The notes beneath the pieces were generated by a model, which ran no database searches, was not told the origin of the DNA, and saw only the letters and a program-made list of their open reading frames with translations. Shown here piece after piece: positions 49,384 to 62,371 of a DNA stretch of 64,000 bases (its first letter is position 1; every line of letters begins with the position of its first letter). The stretch comes from Spizellomyces punctatus DAOM BR117 (lineage: Eukaryota > Chytridiomycota > Chytridiomycetes > Spizellomycetales > Spizellomycetaceae), in contig NW_015971542.1 of the NCBI RefSeq assembly GCF_000182565.1, positions 320,976 to 384,975 on the forward strand. The letters are read 5' to 3'. Made by a program: the position numbers and the translations under genes.

Positions 49384-50252
49384 ATAGGACGCGGGCGGCG
49401 CTATGTATCAGCGTCACGAAAATGATTATACTCGAGGTCATCCAGGACTTCCAATCATTGTACAAACGAAGCTATGCTTGTCGCATCTGCTAGACACTGT
49501 CTCTTTATCGTGAATCATGGCTCCAATAAAAATTCATTACACGCTACAGAGTTGAGCGCTTTACCACAACATGGTTTTTGGATCTGAGAGGCACCATATC
49601 AGGTTGAAAGCCGGGTGCTAATCCCGCTTCCTGCAAGACCGACATGTAGGTGAGAATTGCATACATGCATTCATGGCAAAAACAAGCAGTCTGCCAGATT
49701 AAGGGAGGTTGAATGGCCTTTCACAGAGACTTGAGCACGATCGAAGGAGTGGAGGTCGAGCACGAAGAAACATATCGAGTACAAAAAGGGAAGGCCTTTT
49801 ATAGGCCACGATGTACTGCCCACTGCCATAGTACCAACCAAATAATCGACGAATACACTCAATTGCCGAATATGATAAAGGCTTATGTAGTGGTTATTAG
49901 CAAAGAAGAACCGGCATTGCCCAGATGGAAGGACAAACCTGGATTTGGATTACCTAAGTCATTTAGCCTAATATGGCGTCCGGACAAGTTCGACTTTTAA
50001 GATCAAGTTCAACGCGTTCTTGGTGGTTTGAGCTTTTCTCCATCTAGGTGTTCATTAGTACTTTGTCCCTTGCGGCATACCTGTGTGGCCTTTCTTTGTA
50101 GGCTGGAGCTTTACTACAGTAGTCAAAACCGTGGCGTTACTTCTACACATAGTGACAACGTCTCGTCTCTGAGTTGGCGATAGAGGGGACAGCGTTCCCC
50201 AGAGGATCTCCAAGCCATTGGCGCAAACACTTCGTTTGAAGGTTGCCCCAAT
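49384..50252. other. Intergenic region upstream of CDT1
   Basis: 0.87 kb of spacer. It holds one short ATG-initiated frame, listed separately (49713-50000). No tRNA or repeat was recognised. The part nearest 50252 should be the CDT1 promoter. Confidence 0.4.
49713..50000 (+). CDS. Small hypothetical ORF
   Basis: ATG-initiated frame of 95 aa (MAFHRDLSTIEGVEVEHEET at its start) rich in charged residues, with a Cys/His pair (RCTAHCH). No family recognised, no splice partner seen. It could be chance or a decayed gene. Confidence 0.25.
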   Translation: MAFHRDLSTIEGVEVEHEETYRVQKGKAFYRPRCTAHCHSTNQIIDEYTQLPNMIKAYVVVISKEEPALPRWKDKPGFGLPKSFSLIWRPDKFDF

Positions 50253-53025
50253 ATGACCAAGGGCGGGACCACGCCAGCAGCTACCTTGCAGAGCTTCTAT
50301 CCATCTGCAAAAAAGCCGAATACAGGAGGACGTGACAAAGTAAGGAGGCGCGCGATGTTCATGTCACCTGCTAGATTGTCTTATCAGTTTACTCCTGCTA
50401 TAAAGTCGCTGAAATCTGTGGATAATGTCATTGCCACTCCTACGCGAACCATATTTAGGAAACCTCGTCTTGGGACCAATGTCGTGGACCCAGCAGGCAC
50501 TGTCGAGACAGAAAGAATCCCAGGGCAAACTGGCGGAAAGGTATGGTGATTTGGGTTCGGCCATTTTTCAGCTTTATCACCATTTGGTCAAGGTAACCAT
50601 AGTAGTCTAATCCATATAATCCAACAGCGTCAGCGTGATGCTGCCGAGCAGCGGACAGAGATGACCGTCTTCAGGACGCCAAAGAAAACGAAGGTGGATA
50701 CGTCGGTTCACCTTCAAGCGGATGAGGTAAAACATCTCAGTGCGTGAAATTAAACCATAACCTTTCCCACCCATTAACCAAGTCGCGGAAAGATCTCCAG
50801 CGTGGATACTGATCCCACAATAGGAACGATGGACGATCAGGCCATCATCAGAGACGCGACAAGTATAAAAGGAAAAAGTGCAGCGATTTCTATGCGCGAG
50901 CACTCTGATCAAATTTGCAAGACAGATAGTTCTCAGCTGAGCTCAGGGGAGATCCCAAGAACACCAGCGAGAAAAGCAGCCAGGTAAACTTGTTTGGTCG
51001 CTCGGTATAAGCTGAGGTTGCATCTGACAACAGGGCAGTCGCCAAACACCGTCTTCCCTATCATTTGTCAGAATTGACCGACCGCGAGTCCGGTCGCCCC
51101 TTCCTTCCCCTACGTCGGAGAAAGTACCTGAAGTGCATGATCCGCGCGAATCTCCCACCACCCTCAAGTGTGTTTTTTTATCCCTGTGCGGAAGAATTTC
51201 TCGTACTGTTCTGTGGTCCTGACGTGCCATTTATAGATTTTTAGCCACACCTGTCTCGTCTCCGAGTGGACCCATCATTTTAGCGACATCTTCGAAGGAT
51301 ATTGATGGGTCTCCATCTAGCAGGCGAGGGCCTGCATACCGAAGATACCGGCATCTGATAACTCCGGGGAGGAAGCTCATACTGCCCAGCAAATACGAGC
51401 TATTAGAGAAGATGTTCCACGGACTCGAGTATACCATTATGTTTATGAAGGGAAGAGACCAGCCTTGTGTATACCACAAGATTCGGAAAGCTGTTGAAAA
51501 CATGTGCCACAGGTACCTTAGGCTGAACCCTGTAACCTGTAAGTGGCAACTAAGCTAGAAGTTTTATCTTTTTTAGGAATTTTGAACTTCGGAACCTGGC
51601 CCAAATCAGAGCGGTGTACCCCGAGGCGTATAGGTATAAAGCGGTCCAAACTGTTGATAGAGGCGTCAAGGTGGCATCTGTTTGCATTGACATTCCCGAT
51701 GAAAACGAGGAGATCGCCAGTCAGGCCGCACCAGGGAGTGCGGGAGATTCACCCTCAATCATCCGGGGCGGCACACTGGTGGCGCCGAGCGCATCCGCTG
51801 TAGATAGTGTTGCAATGCGGAATAAAGCTGCAGGAGCGAGTAGGAGCATGGGCGAACGCAGGAACGAATTTCACAAGAGGTTATTGGAACGGGTGCATAT
51901 TGAACATGAGGTGAGGCGAAACGACATACCAAATTGTGCCTCCGCATTCGGCGCAACTCCTAAGACCTTTCTGCGACAGAAATTTTTGGGGACGCTGCCA
52001 TACACAATGAACGCAGCCAAAGAAGGAGAACTGCGCGCATGGCATCCTCAGTTCAATCTAGGCGCTGTACCGGATATTACACCTGCTGAAATGCCAGAAT
52101 TGAAGGAAGAGACACCAGATTTTAGGACGGTCGCGCGAAAACGAGCGAACGAGGCTAGTAAGGTAGTTTGGTTCCGTCGCTGTCTCCGTATTATGTCTTC
52201 TGTTCTTAGCCCCAAAATCATTTTAGGCGTCTCATGACGCGACGAGTCCCGCACAAGGAGATATCCCTCCAGAAAATCATAGCCCCAAAAAGTCAGAAGA
52301 AGGCAAGGAACACGTTTCCATGAGCAAAGACGGCTCTGCTGGCCGTCAGGATCAAGCCAGTCCTCTGCCGCTTATACCGGCAGATCCCTTACCGGCTACG
52401 TCTGGTCCGCCGACTAAACCAAAATCTCGAGCTGCGGCACTCCTCGAAAGGGTATGCCGCATTGGCCGATTGGATTAGGATCAATATTAATACTGTGTGC
52501 TTGGTCTCAGATACGAGAGAAGGAACGGAAGAAGATGGAATCGGAGATGTACTCCAAGAAGCTGACTCCTGAGGAGATAAGAAAGAAAGCCATGTTATCG
52601 AGACTGGGAGACTTGGCCCAAGCTCTAAATTTGTAAGTTGGTGCGCCAGATGCGTGGTTCTTGTAAATCTCCGCTGATGTGTATGCACACGATCCAGCCT
52701 GTATGTTTCTGCTGGGAAAAATGTGATGTCACTGAGCGATGTAACAAGCCATCTTGCGACGAGTTTAAGATCTGCATTGTCTGAAGGTGCCCATCAAATT
52801 GCTTGAAGAGCATTGCAAGCTTATTTTGAACTCATCATCTTCTCTTGAAACATAGCGGAAAGCCGCGAGCACGTCGGGCTTCTCGCAGACGTCGCACCAG
52901 AGTGGTGCAAATTGTCCATCCTCGACATTGGGACATTTGTTAAAATCGATCGGGGTATGGAATTAGCCAAGGTCAAGGAGAGGGTTCAGGAGGCCTTAGC
53001 GGAAATGACGAAGTCAGAGACGTAA
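50253..53025 (+). CDS. CDT1: DNA replication licensing factor Cdt1
   Basis: Multi-exon gene starting MTKGGTTPAATLQSFYPSAK. The central Cdt1 fold (geminin-binding in animals) reads LPSKYELLEKMFHGLEYTIM, FMKGRDQPCVYHKIRKAVEN and FELRNLAQIRAVYPEAYRYK. It continues past a Ser-rich insert to EFHKRLLERVHIEHE and GELRAWHPQFNLGAVPDITP. The C-terminal winged-helix (Mcm2-7 binding) part includes IREKERKKMESEMYSKKLTP, GDLAQALNLY and, in the last exon, KLSILDIGTFVKIDRGMELA, ending at a TAA 53023-53025. Cdt1 loads Mcm2-7 at origins. The N-terminus carries a PIP-box-like LQSFY followed by basic residues, suggesting PCNA-coupled destruction. Confidence 0.9.
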
Positions 53026-53339
53026 AGAGGGCTACGAAACGGACGAGGAACCATGGGTAGATGCGTGTACTATTCAGGAGGACCCCTTGGTTATTTGTTT
53101 TTGTGATCTTTGGATTTTTCTGTGCATACTTGTGATGTGAATTTGAGATAGGACGTGCGACAGCATACAATTCCTGGAGAAGTGGATGTAAATGTACTGA
53201 GGATATGGGCATTGTAATCATAGAGTTGAATGTAATAGCTGGCGAGAGGATCTAGGACACTAATAAATGAAATGTACATACTATACTCTAGCATGTTGAT
53301 TGGAATCGCATTTCTCATGCCGTGTTGATTGGAAAGCAT
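53026..53339. other. Convergent 3' intergenic region
   Basis: 314-bp spacer between the stops of CDT1 and USP5. T-rich after 53085 (TTATTTGTTTTTGTG), fitting transcription end. No coding signal. Confidence 0.5.
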
Positions 53340-56300
53340 TCAAACACGGGTATAAAAATACATGTACGCCTCCCCAACCGCTTTCCCTACATCTGGTACC
53401 TCCACCACCTTATTATCATTGTACAGCACCCACCGCCCATCCCGGTATACATGAGCAACGTAATGTCCACAGTGCGCGGAAGTACCCTTGTGAGAAATGA
53501 AGGCAGTTAGGCGGTACTTGGCTGGACGCATGTCCGGTTGGGGAGTGGTTCCCGTTGCTGCCGAGGAGAATGCATATTTCAGTTCTCAAACACGCTATGC
53601 TAGCCGACCATTGTGAACCTACCAGACGTTTCGGTTTCATCCGCATCCATGGCGTCCGCATGGCTGAAAAGCCAATCTACTGCACGCTCCATGTTGTTGT
53701 CCTAATGGAAACAACAGAATAAACATCAGCACCGACGAAAACAAATCATTCAAAAGCAAATATATCAGCACCCATACCGTTTCTTTGAGCGCACGCTTTG
53801 CTTGCCCCACCGTAAAGCCCATATCCGTAAGTTGCTGGATCTCCGCCTCCGACGCACCAGATTTGCGTTCATTGAGACTAACAGGTGTGTCTATGTCTAA
53901 TGCGAAAGGCCATTTTTTAACTTGGGGCCACAATTATACGTGAACGCAAGTTCGAAATACCTGGATCATCCATATGTTCAAACAACCAACTCATGGCTAT
54001 CTCGGCCCCATTATTGCCCGTCGCTAATATGGCCTTGGTGCATCGCACTTCGGGGAATCCCATAGCCATCAGCTGGCTCATGGCAATTGGGTCGACTTGT
54101 GGGCCTGCGTCATTGCTGCCTGTGCGGTAAGATTCGGGAAATGAATGAGTTATGATACAAAAATCAGAAAGACTCAAAATCGAAAGCCATTACCTTCCGC
54201 TTCCTCCGGCAAGAGCTCTTCGCCCTCTTGCTGTCCGTGACCACGCAGTCGCTCCAGGTCCAGTTCAAGCGGTGCGGTTATTGGCGCGTCTGCAGTAGAG
54301 AGAGCAGTGTGTCATTTAATAAAAACCGATTCGGAACATATGGAAATTGTCCTGCGGATAGCACCTACTTAGTTTCTCCATAACCCAACCAGTTCCGAGT
54401 ACAAAACGGCTCATTGTGCAGACCAAGGTATCTGGAAACGTGCTAAATCTCGTCGTGCTGCATAATACAAATGCAAAAGGTGAGGATATAACAAACTATA
54501 AACAGCATTTCTTTACTCTTACAAAGTAGCATTAGTATCGCCGTTATCATGTGGGCATTTGTAATCTCTGATGTCATCGTTGAAGACCGTCGCAAGACAT
54601 TCGTCGAAGGAAACGGGCATATACTGCGGTTTGTCTGCCTCTGTTAAGTCCCCATCTTCCACTTTCTTTGCTGGCACGCGCAGCGTTAAAGAACTGTTTT
54701 TCTCAGTCCGATACCTCACGCGCTGGCATTGTAGACATTGTAACCGGTGTTCAACGGTAAATTGAAAGATGGAAGATGGATCTACACCACCAGCTCGCTC
54801 TTTTTGTTCAACGACGGAAAGAAGGTGCTGGAAGAACTCTTGCGCGTCCTAATGTTACAATTGTTGACATGCACTGCGAAACAAGGTTGCGGGGCCACTG
54901 TAGACATACCTGCTGCCTCATTGTCGAAAACTCAGGGTGGCCCTTTCCAATAAAGGTCTTAAACATTGATGGAGCAATGCCATCTTGGCCGCGTTGCTCG
55001 CCGTCCTCGCTTATGGTTTCCTTAGGTTGTGAATAGCGACCACTGAGTAAGCCGTCCGCAAGTTTGGCCATTTGGCAGTGATAGCAATGTGCTGGCCTTT
55101 CCCGGCACGTGGCCACGTGGTCCTGGCCAATTCCCAGATATCTACGGTCGTCCCAATGAGATTCTGCATCTTTCTTCATTGATAGAATGAATCTTCGCCA
55201 GCCTTACCGGTTCTCGAACGGGTGGAAGGAAAAAATAGCTTGCATCACTGACGCCAGGTAACAGCTAGAAATGCGACAATGAGCCTGGAGCCTGGTGGGC
55301 ACAACGCATATCGCAGGTTACCTGTTCCCTAGATTTTTAAGGCCGGTGTAACCAGGTCCAAACAGAGGCTCCAGCATTTTCCCATCCTCCGTAGTCATAC
55401 TGAAGTCAAACTTGAGATTTTGCTCCAGTTGCTGTCAGTGGATTAGCAAACAATGAGATTAATGAGACTTAACCCACATGTTTTCCGATACTCTGACCTA
55501 CCAGCTCGGTTATGCTTTTTTCTGTTTTCTGCTGATTGGCTAAGTTTATACCAAACGTTGATAGATGCTTCCCCAAATGTGGATCCAAGCGGTCTTCGCC
55601 ACACTGATAGCAAAATACATCTACCAAACTGTCAGTTTACATCAATCCCTGCAGACACAAAGGTTGGGTCTCACCTGCAGTTCCTTCTGGCGTAATTGTC
55701 CCAAGTTTAACCGACACGGGATGCATTGTTTCCTCATAATGTTGCATGCCATGTCCATTTCCACCTATGCCACCAAACTGCTGGCGGCCACAGCCAAGAT
55801 TGCCGCAAGTTAAGCAGAGCCAGAGGTTCTCTTTCAGATCACATTTGTTACAATGTGCCAAAGCTAATCAAATGAGAACAAAAGGTTAGGCTTTCCGTGC
55901 ACCATCAGATCGGTCCGGTTCGCGCTTACTATTTGCCTCCAGTAGACGCGGCTCTCCTTGCTTAAGATTTTCCGTGTGTGTACACGATGTAATTTCCTCT
56001 TGCCATGCCTTTACTTCAGATTGCTTTTTTGCGGAAAGTGCCATCATGACGGAGTCCACAACCACAGGAATCTTCGCAGGGTGTGAAAAAGATACTTAGC
56101 GCATGTTTCGTATTACAAACATGATTTACGTGTGTACCAACATTCCCAGCACTTCGGTCAACTTCAGCTTCCCCGCATGCGTAGCACTTTACCGTCGTCA
56201 AAAAATCGAACAGATCCTCTTCTCTTTCTTCCTCAATCGCAAGTTTTGTCATCTTTGCAGGGGGTGGAGTTCCGTCTCTCTTAATTCAGGTATCAGTGAC

Positions 56301-56698
56301 TGCAGCTCTTCAAGTCCGGAAGGTCATAATTTCATCATCGTGCGAGGCATTCTAGCATACCTTTTTGGCCTTTGCGATGCGTTTAATGTTCAAAGCTAGT
56401 GGATGACTAGTCTTTTGAAAATGTAGCCGGCCATGTCCTCGATCGTTGCTCAAACACCCTCCATTGAAACAGCTCAAGCAAACATCGATACCCTGAGGAA
56501 GATCCTGGTATTGCAAACCACAAATGCACTTTGTCAGCAAGACGTATTTCTCTCCGTAGTTCAGGTTAACCGTATGCCCACTTGAACATCTTCACGCACC
56601 TGACTGTCAAAACAAAGAGTACATTCCTCCTTGTAAACTTCACTCGCTGCGGTAGCGGGAACTAACTTGGTGGAAGATGCGTGGGAGCAGATAGCCAT
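53340..56698 (-). CDS. Ubiquitin carboxyl-terminal hydrolase 5/Ubp14 (isopeptidase T)
   Basis: Multi-exon gene starting at the ATG complementing 56696-56698 (MAICSHASSTKLVPATAASE). It disassembles unanchored ubiquitin chains. A variant zinc finger (CICGLQYQDLPQGIDVCLSC) comes first, then the true ZnF-UBP (HCNKCDLKENLWLCLTCGNL, CGRQQFGGIGGNGHGMQHYE). The catalytic Cys lies in PGYTGLKNLGNSCYLASVMQ, with the codon before it split by an intron. Further boxes are a DAQEFFQH segment and YRTEKNSSLTLRVPAKK. Two UBA domains sit between the catalytic halves (MSQLMAMGFPEVRCTKAILA and IQQLTDMGFTVGQAKRALKE). The His box is ISHKGTSAHCGHYVAHVY. The order is exactly that of USP5/Ubp14. Confidence 0.93.
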
Positions 56699-57064
56699 AT
56701 TCGCTATAGTTGTGTCAACAATTGGAAAACGTAAGGGTTGACGTTGGGTGATCTACACCTGAGAATATCAACAGTATGACGCGTTGACTAGTTTTGTTCC
56801 TGACAGCTTGGATGCTGACTAACCTCAAGTTTGCTTGCCACCGCGGATGTGACTGCTTTACGCAACGATCTGCTTTCATACGGAAGCGCCTTACAACTTC
56901 TACAAACAGGATGCAGGTAAACAGAACTGTATTAAAAACGGTCTTTTATTAAACACACGCCGCCTGAAACTTTATCTACAAAACAATGACTGCAAGTTGC
57001 AATCACAAATGACGAGGCAGTTCTGCCAAAGCAAGTATTACAGATGAAAGGAAAAAAAGTTCAC
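56699..57064. other. Intergenic region between USP5 start and TFIIA stop
   Basis: 366 bp with no recognisable gene. It should hold the USP5 promoter and the TFIIA 3' UTR. Confidence 0.5.
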
Positions 57065-58370
57065 TACCACTCAAAATCGCCTTGCGCCTAAAGCCAAGCA
57101 ACAAATTTAGCTACTATTTAGCAACTATCCATTATACGGAAAATTTCGCAAGGGTACCTTATTGAAGACATAATCTCTTCCGTTGACGGTGATAATACCG
57201 TCCTTTAGTGTACACTTCCACTTGTTTTTAACGCGGTTGACCTGACAGATGTGGGAACATTGTTAGAGCCGGGCCGACAAATCCCTGTCCATCACATATC
57301 TATAACCTTTGGATGTCTAACCTTTTCATATTGGCAGAGAATTATATGGGACACATCCGCAGTCTCGTCCTCTGAATCTTCGTCGTCAAGATCGGAGCCG
57401 ATGCCGTCTTCGTTATCATCCTGTATTCTAACGTCAGTGAACTAGATGGCCAATGACCCATGGTACATTGATAGCACCTCATCTTCTTCATCATCGTCGT
57501 CATCAACTCCATCCAGCTGCCGGATTCGTTGCTTGGCAAGCGAACCTCGTCCCTGTTCTTCTGCAGCCTCCCCCTCTGCGCGATGCCGCTCCTGCCACAA
57601 GCGCTGTACTAATTCATCTATTTCCTGTAAACATTATCAGCATTGGTCTAATTGACATCAAGTGAGTGCTAGATGTACCCTTTGTGATGGTTGCGCCGTT
57701 TCAACCACTTTCGAGGTTTCTGCCTGTGCCTCATCGCCAGCGCCGTCATTTTGCGGGATATGATATGAATCTGGAGCTGTCCCTGTGTCGATAGGGCTCC
57801 GTAAGACGTTGACCTTCACAAGTCCTATATTTATCATCAAGGGCACATACCGTCTCCGCCCACACCCGAGGCCAGCGCTGCCAAGTTAGCAGCAGCGGCA
57901 AATGAAGAATCATTATGATCTCCTCCGTAATACTCTGTCCCATATTGGCCCCCAGCTCCATCGTACACCCCGTAGCCATCATCGAACGATTCTTTGAAAT
58001 CAAAATCGGCTACTCGCATACTCGCAATCTTACGCTTCCACGTCTGGAAACGCAAAGTCGTAACAGAGAGATCCAAACATTAATATGCAGGTTGCTGCAA
58101 ATACAAGACTTAACAATCTGCATGCAATTGGACAACCACCTGACGCAGTTCGGCAAGGACGTTTTGTCCCACGCCCATCTCAGCAAAGGTTGGCGCAACC
58201 TTTTCACAGACCTCGTCGATGACATAGGTATATACGCTAGGCTGTGAAATGATGCACATTGAGTTGAGATGTGTTAATTTCCGTGGTGTTTCTTTACAGA
58301 TTCCAGGAACCAATCCAGCTCAACATCTCGCCCACAACTCACAAAAACATACCACAAGCTGGTTGGACAT
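57065..58370 (-). CDS. TOA1: Transcription initiation factor IIA large subunit (Toa1/TFIIA alpha-beta)
   Basis: Multi-exon gene. Exon 1 is only 18 nt (58353-58370, MSNQLV) and joins exon 2 (58140-58241) as MSNQLVPSVYTYVIDEV, which fits the family start. The N-terminal four-helix bundle part continues as FAEMGVGQNVLAELRQTWKR. A Gly/Tyr/Asp-rich and Gln-poor linker follows. The C-terminal acidic stretch (DGVDDDDDEEDEVLSMYHG; EDGIGSDLDDEDSEDETADV) leads to the beta-barrel NRVKNKWKCTLKDGIITVNG, RDYVFNK and a last exon of 24 nt (57065-57088, AQGDFEW). TFIIA stabilises TBP on promoters. It is divergent from ALG2 with 231 bp between starts. Confidence 0.93.
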
Positions 58371-58601
58371 GCTAGCTGACGTGACAAAAGAACTCTAACA
58401 GAATAGGCACTAGAAATAGGAAGAGGTGGGCGACTCTCGGAAGGTTCTTCTTCGTGTCGCCAAATGGAAAGGAGCTTAAGTCGACTTTCGCTTTTATACT
58501 GCCCAAACAGCCCGCCCATTTATAGTGACACAGCCACACCACGTGATCTATCACACTCGGAGACCAGCAGCCAGCGAGTGCAGAGATCCTTCAAACGACA
58601 C

Positions 58602-60330
58602 ATGACACCGCTTCGAATCGCCTTTGTTCACCCGGATTTGGGAATAGGTAAACTGGCCTCAGTGTCAATTTTATGCACATTGCGTTCTTAAATAACCTGC
58701 GCGAGAAGGCGGTGCAGAGCGCCTAGTCGTCGACGCGGCTGTTGGGCTTCAATCACGGGGCCATAGCGTTGTACTTTACACGTCGCATCATGACCCAACA
58801 CATTGCTTTCAAGAGACCAGAGATGGTGTGTGATTTAAATAATATTTCGAGTTCCGTCAGTGCTTGACTTGTTATTTAGGGACGTTGAAAGTTTCTGTGG
58901 CTGGAGATTGGCTTCCGCGCCATCTGTTTGGCAAAGGATACATTCTTTTTGCCATATTACGGAGCGTTGTGCTCTCATTCTCGCTATGTTTGGGTCATTC
59001 TGGACAGTACGATTTGCTAGTCGTTGATCAGTTATCGGCTTCTATACCGGTTTTGAGATTCGCGAACGCCAAGGTTCGTCTGTGTATATGACGACACTAG
59101 AGATTAGAACAACCTGACGAGCTTATGTTTGCATTAGATCCTATTCTATTGTCATTTCCCGGATAAGCTTCTTACTAAGCGGCAAAGCTTACTGAAGAAA
59201 ATATACCGGCTACCCGTCGACTTTCTAGAAGAGCAGACTACCAGTCAGTTTTGACCGCTTATGTCCATCCTCAAATTCTTCTTTGATTTTTAAATTCTTC
59301 TGGTTAGCGTTCTCTAGGGATGGCCGATAAGATTGTTGTCAATAGCAGATTTACGGCAGGGGTCTTCATGAGGGCTTTTCCCTCCATTAAACAAGCGCCA
59401 GACGTTCTATACCCAGGGGTACCTTTAAAGTCTTACTGTAAGGAGGTTAATACAGCTGATCCAACGGTGATACCGCTGATGAGGTACGCATTTCGTGGAT
59501 ATTCTCTGGTCTTCATTTGGTCTAATATTCACCGTCCGCATCTTCAGCGAGCAGCAGTTGCTTCTGTCCATAAACCGCTTCGAGAGAAAAAAGAATATCG
59601 AGTTGGCAATTTATACATTTGAGCGCTTACGAGAACAAATACCAGGAAAATTTCCTACTTTGCGCTTAATAGTCGCAGGTGCGTTTGGACGTGCTAGGTT
59701 GGTGACCTTCTACTGGGGCTGATGCAATTGCCTATAATGACATTGGATTTAGGGGGTTATGATACGCGTGTGAGAGAGAACGTGGAATACTTGGAGGAAT
59801 TAGAACTGCTCGCTATTCAGATGGGATTTTTGACGCATGTTTACAATCATGGATCGAAACCGCCGCCGAAGGACGCGCAAGTAGTGTTTATCCCGTCTTT
59901 CAATGATGAGCAGAGAACGTTTCTCTTGGCTAGGTCCCTCTGTCTCTTGTATACGCCCAGCGAGGAGCACTTTGGAATTGTTCCTGTGGAAGCCATGTAC
60001 GCTGGGCTGCCCGTGATTGCTGTCAATAACGGAGGACCAACAGAGACAGTAGTCGACAGTGTAACCGGCTTCTTGCGTAACCCGGATCCTACTGAGTTTG
60101 CCGATGCTATCGCCAAACTGGCGACTGGGGTTGTGAGGAAGGAAGATTTGGGAAGCAAGGGAAAGACGCTGGTGGAGGAGAAGTTTTCTTCGGAAGCATT
60201 AATTGACGAGTTAGAGAGGATTATTAGTACAATGAGGGGAAAGGAAGACGGAAAAGGAACGTCGGCGTTGTATTCATTTCTGACAGGTTTTTGCATACTT
60301 TTGGCTTTGGTCATATGGATTATGAAGTAA
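58602..60330 (+). CDS. ALG2: Alpha-1,3/1,6-mannosyltransferase Alg2
   Basis: Multi-exon gene starting [16 protein letters not shown], with exon 1 ending at 58647 and exon 2 completing the [17 protein letters not shown] motif. It adds the second and third mannoses to the dolichol-linked oligosaccharide on the cytosolic ER face. Conserved parts are [64 protein letters not shown], then [20 protein letters not shown]. The GT4 donor-site motif [20 protein letters not shown] with NNGGPTETV follows. The C-terminus ends in a hydrophobic helix ([17 protein letters not shown]), the expected membrane anchor. Short introns of 50-70 nt interrupt the N-terminal half. The last 600 bases are one exon. Confidence 0.95.
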
Positions 60331-60384
60331 TTTTCGATTATAAACAAATGACTTGAATTGATATCACATTCGAATCAAATCTCG

Positions 60385-62138
60385 ATGTTTCAGCTCTCCC
60401 GTCACGGTGGGCAACGACACAGGGCATTGTGCACTTGGTCGAACGACTTTGCTCGTGCCCGCACACTTGAGCAGTCTAAAAAGTGGATGGGCTCTTCAAT
60501 TGGCAAGATTCAATCACCTTCTTTCAGATCATCATCACCTGTCCGGATTGTCCCGAGATCATCCTCACTTACTTCCAATAGTGTATCACCTCCAGACGTG
60601 GTCTTCCACGAAGCGCAGAGCCCTTCGCCGTTGGGAGAGACAGTTGTGACCGACGGGTCATGGGTAGATACTGATAGACATCAGAACAGGACAGGTGAAT
60701 TTCTATCGGTGCCGGGACCTTCTGTAACTGAGGAGGGCAGGTGAGTCTTTCTTCGAATGCTGTAAGGGGCCAGAGGCGCCGGTGCGTGGGGAGAGACTGG
60801 ACCAGTGGATATTTTGGATCGTACAAAGTGTTCGCTGATCACCGCCATTCTTGTGAAGGACAAGTGTTTATAAAACGTAGGCTAAAACAGTATTCCAACA
60901 GTCCATCGAAACGATCACTGGCTAGTCGTCGATCCTCTTCTGCTTCTGCAGAATCCGTTAAGCTTCGCGAAAACACACCATCTCTTCAACCACCAAAACT
61001 CGACACAACAGGCTTTTCCATTCCCGTTTTTATACCTGCGTCACCAATGTCCGCAGGAACGCAATTTAGCGATAATATTGTCTCTGTGGGGAATATGCTG
61101 GAGCCACAGAATGTTCCCCCTTGGCTACAGCGGCTACTCGACTCCGGTCCAGCGATACCTTCAATCTTACGGGAAGAGTATCAAGAAATTGACTCCCACG
61201 AAGTTACTCGTATCCGCGAGGGCGGTCGCATTTCGGACCACCCGTATAGCCTTGTCGTTGCTCAACAGCGGCAACATATGCGACGAAATAGATACTACGA
61301 TATCATTCCATATGATCGTACCCGCGTGGTATTAGGCGAGGCATCGGCGCCGGAATTGAGCGATTACATCAATGCAAGCCACGTGCAAGGATTACCGGGA
61401 ACAAGAAGCTACATTGTTTCACAGGGGCCGATGTCCAATACTTTTGGCGACTTCTGGCAGATGGTATGGGAGCAGCGTTCAGGGCTGATTATCATGCTCA
61501 CAAAAGAGGAAGAAAGAGGGCGAATCAAGTGCCATCGATATTGGCCCAGTCAAGAGGGTGAAGAGCTGGAGTTTGAGAATATTAGCGGAATTTCTGTCAA
61601 ATTAGTGCAAGAGCAAAATCTATCGGGTGGAGATGTCATGCTGCGGCAGATGGAAATCGCAACCGGAAATGATCGCGAGAAGAGACGGCGAGTCTGGCAG
61701 TTACACTTCGTGGCATGGCCGGATCATAAAGCTAGCAGTCCACAAAGCGTCCTGGCCATATTGGACTTGGCTCGGGAGTTGCAGACAAGAGTTGAAGCAG
61801 AATCGGAAGCTGGACCAATGGTGGTGCATTGTAGTGCGGGGTGCGGGAGAACAGGGACGTTCTGCGCCATTGATGGCGTAATTACGTTACTCGAGAACGG
61901 CGACGATGCTCGAGGAGAGCTGGACGTGGTTCATGCCACTGTCGAGAAATTCAGGGAGCACCGGGTTAGCATGGTACAAACTTTGGAGCAGTACGCATTC
62001 TGCTACGAAGCAGTGCTGTACAGACTTTTGGAATGGCAGCATGGGGTAGGAAAACCACCGAGTTGGATTACACAGTTTCAAACTGCTGCAGCATTACAAA
62101 CCGTTGCAGAGAAAGACCCGATCAGTGGCCCCCCATGA
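60385..62138 (+). CDS. Classical protein tyrosine phosphatase with disordered N-terminus
   Basis: CDS join(60385..60740,60881..62138), 537 aa. The first 200 residues are Ser/Arg/Pro-rich and probably disordered, likely phosphorylated (e.g. SPSKRSLASRRSSSASAES). The catalytic domain spans about 240-510. Landmarks are the phosphotyrosine loop RRNRYYDIIPYDRTRVVL, DYINASHVQG, the YIVSQGPMSNTFGDFWQMVW block, the WPD loop FVAWPDH, the P-loop VVHCSAGCGRTGTF with catalytic Cys and Arg, and the Q-loop region MVQTLEQYAFCY. All catalytic residues are present. It resembles fungal Pyp/Ptp1-type enzymes that act on MAP kinases, but the substrate is inference. The 140-nt intron is longer than average here. 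Confidence 0.92.
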
Positions 62139-62371
62139 CGTAGTAATACGTATAAGTTACAAAGTGAAAAAGAAAAAGCTTTATGATCTTCTAGCAGTTG
62201 AAGGCCGGTTCCAGCCCGACCGCTTTTTACCGTGTTGCGTGAATTACCAATATCCGTCGCTACTACTAACTGAGCAAAAATTGAGCAAGTCCTAGGTACT
62301 ACAAAATTTACTAATCCTTCGTGTCTGCCTTAATTGTCTGGTTGCGAATCTTTATTATTCGTTGCTATCCA

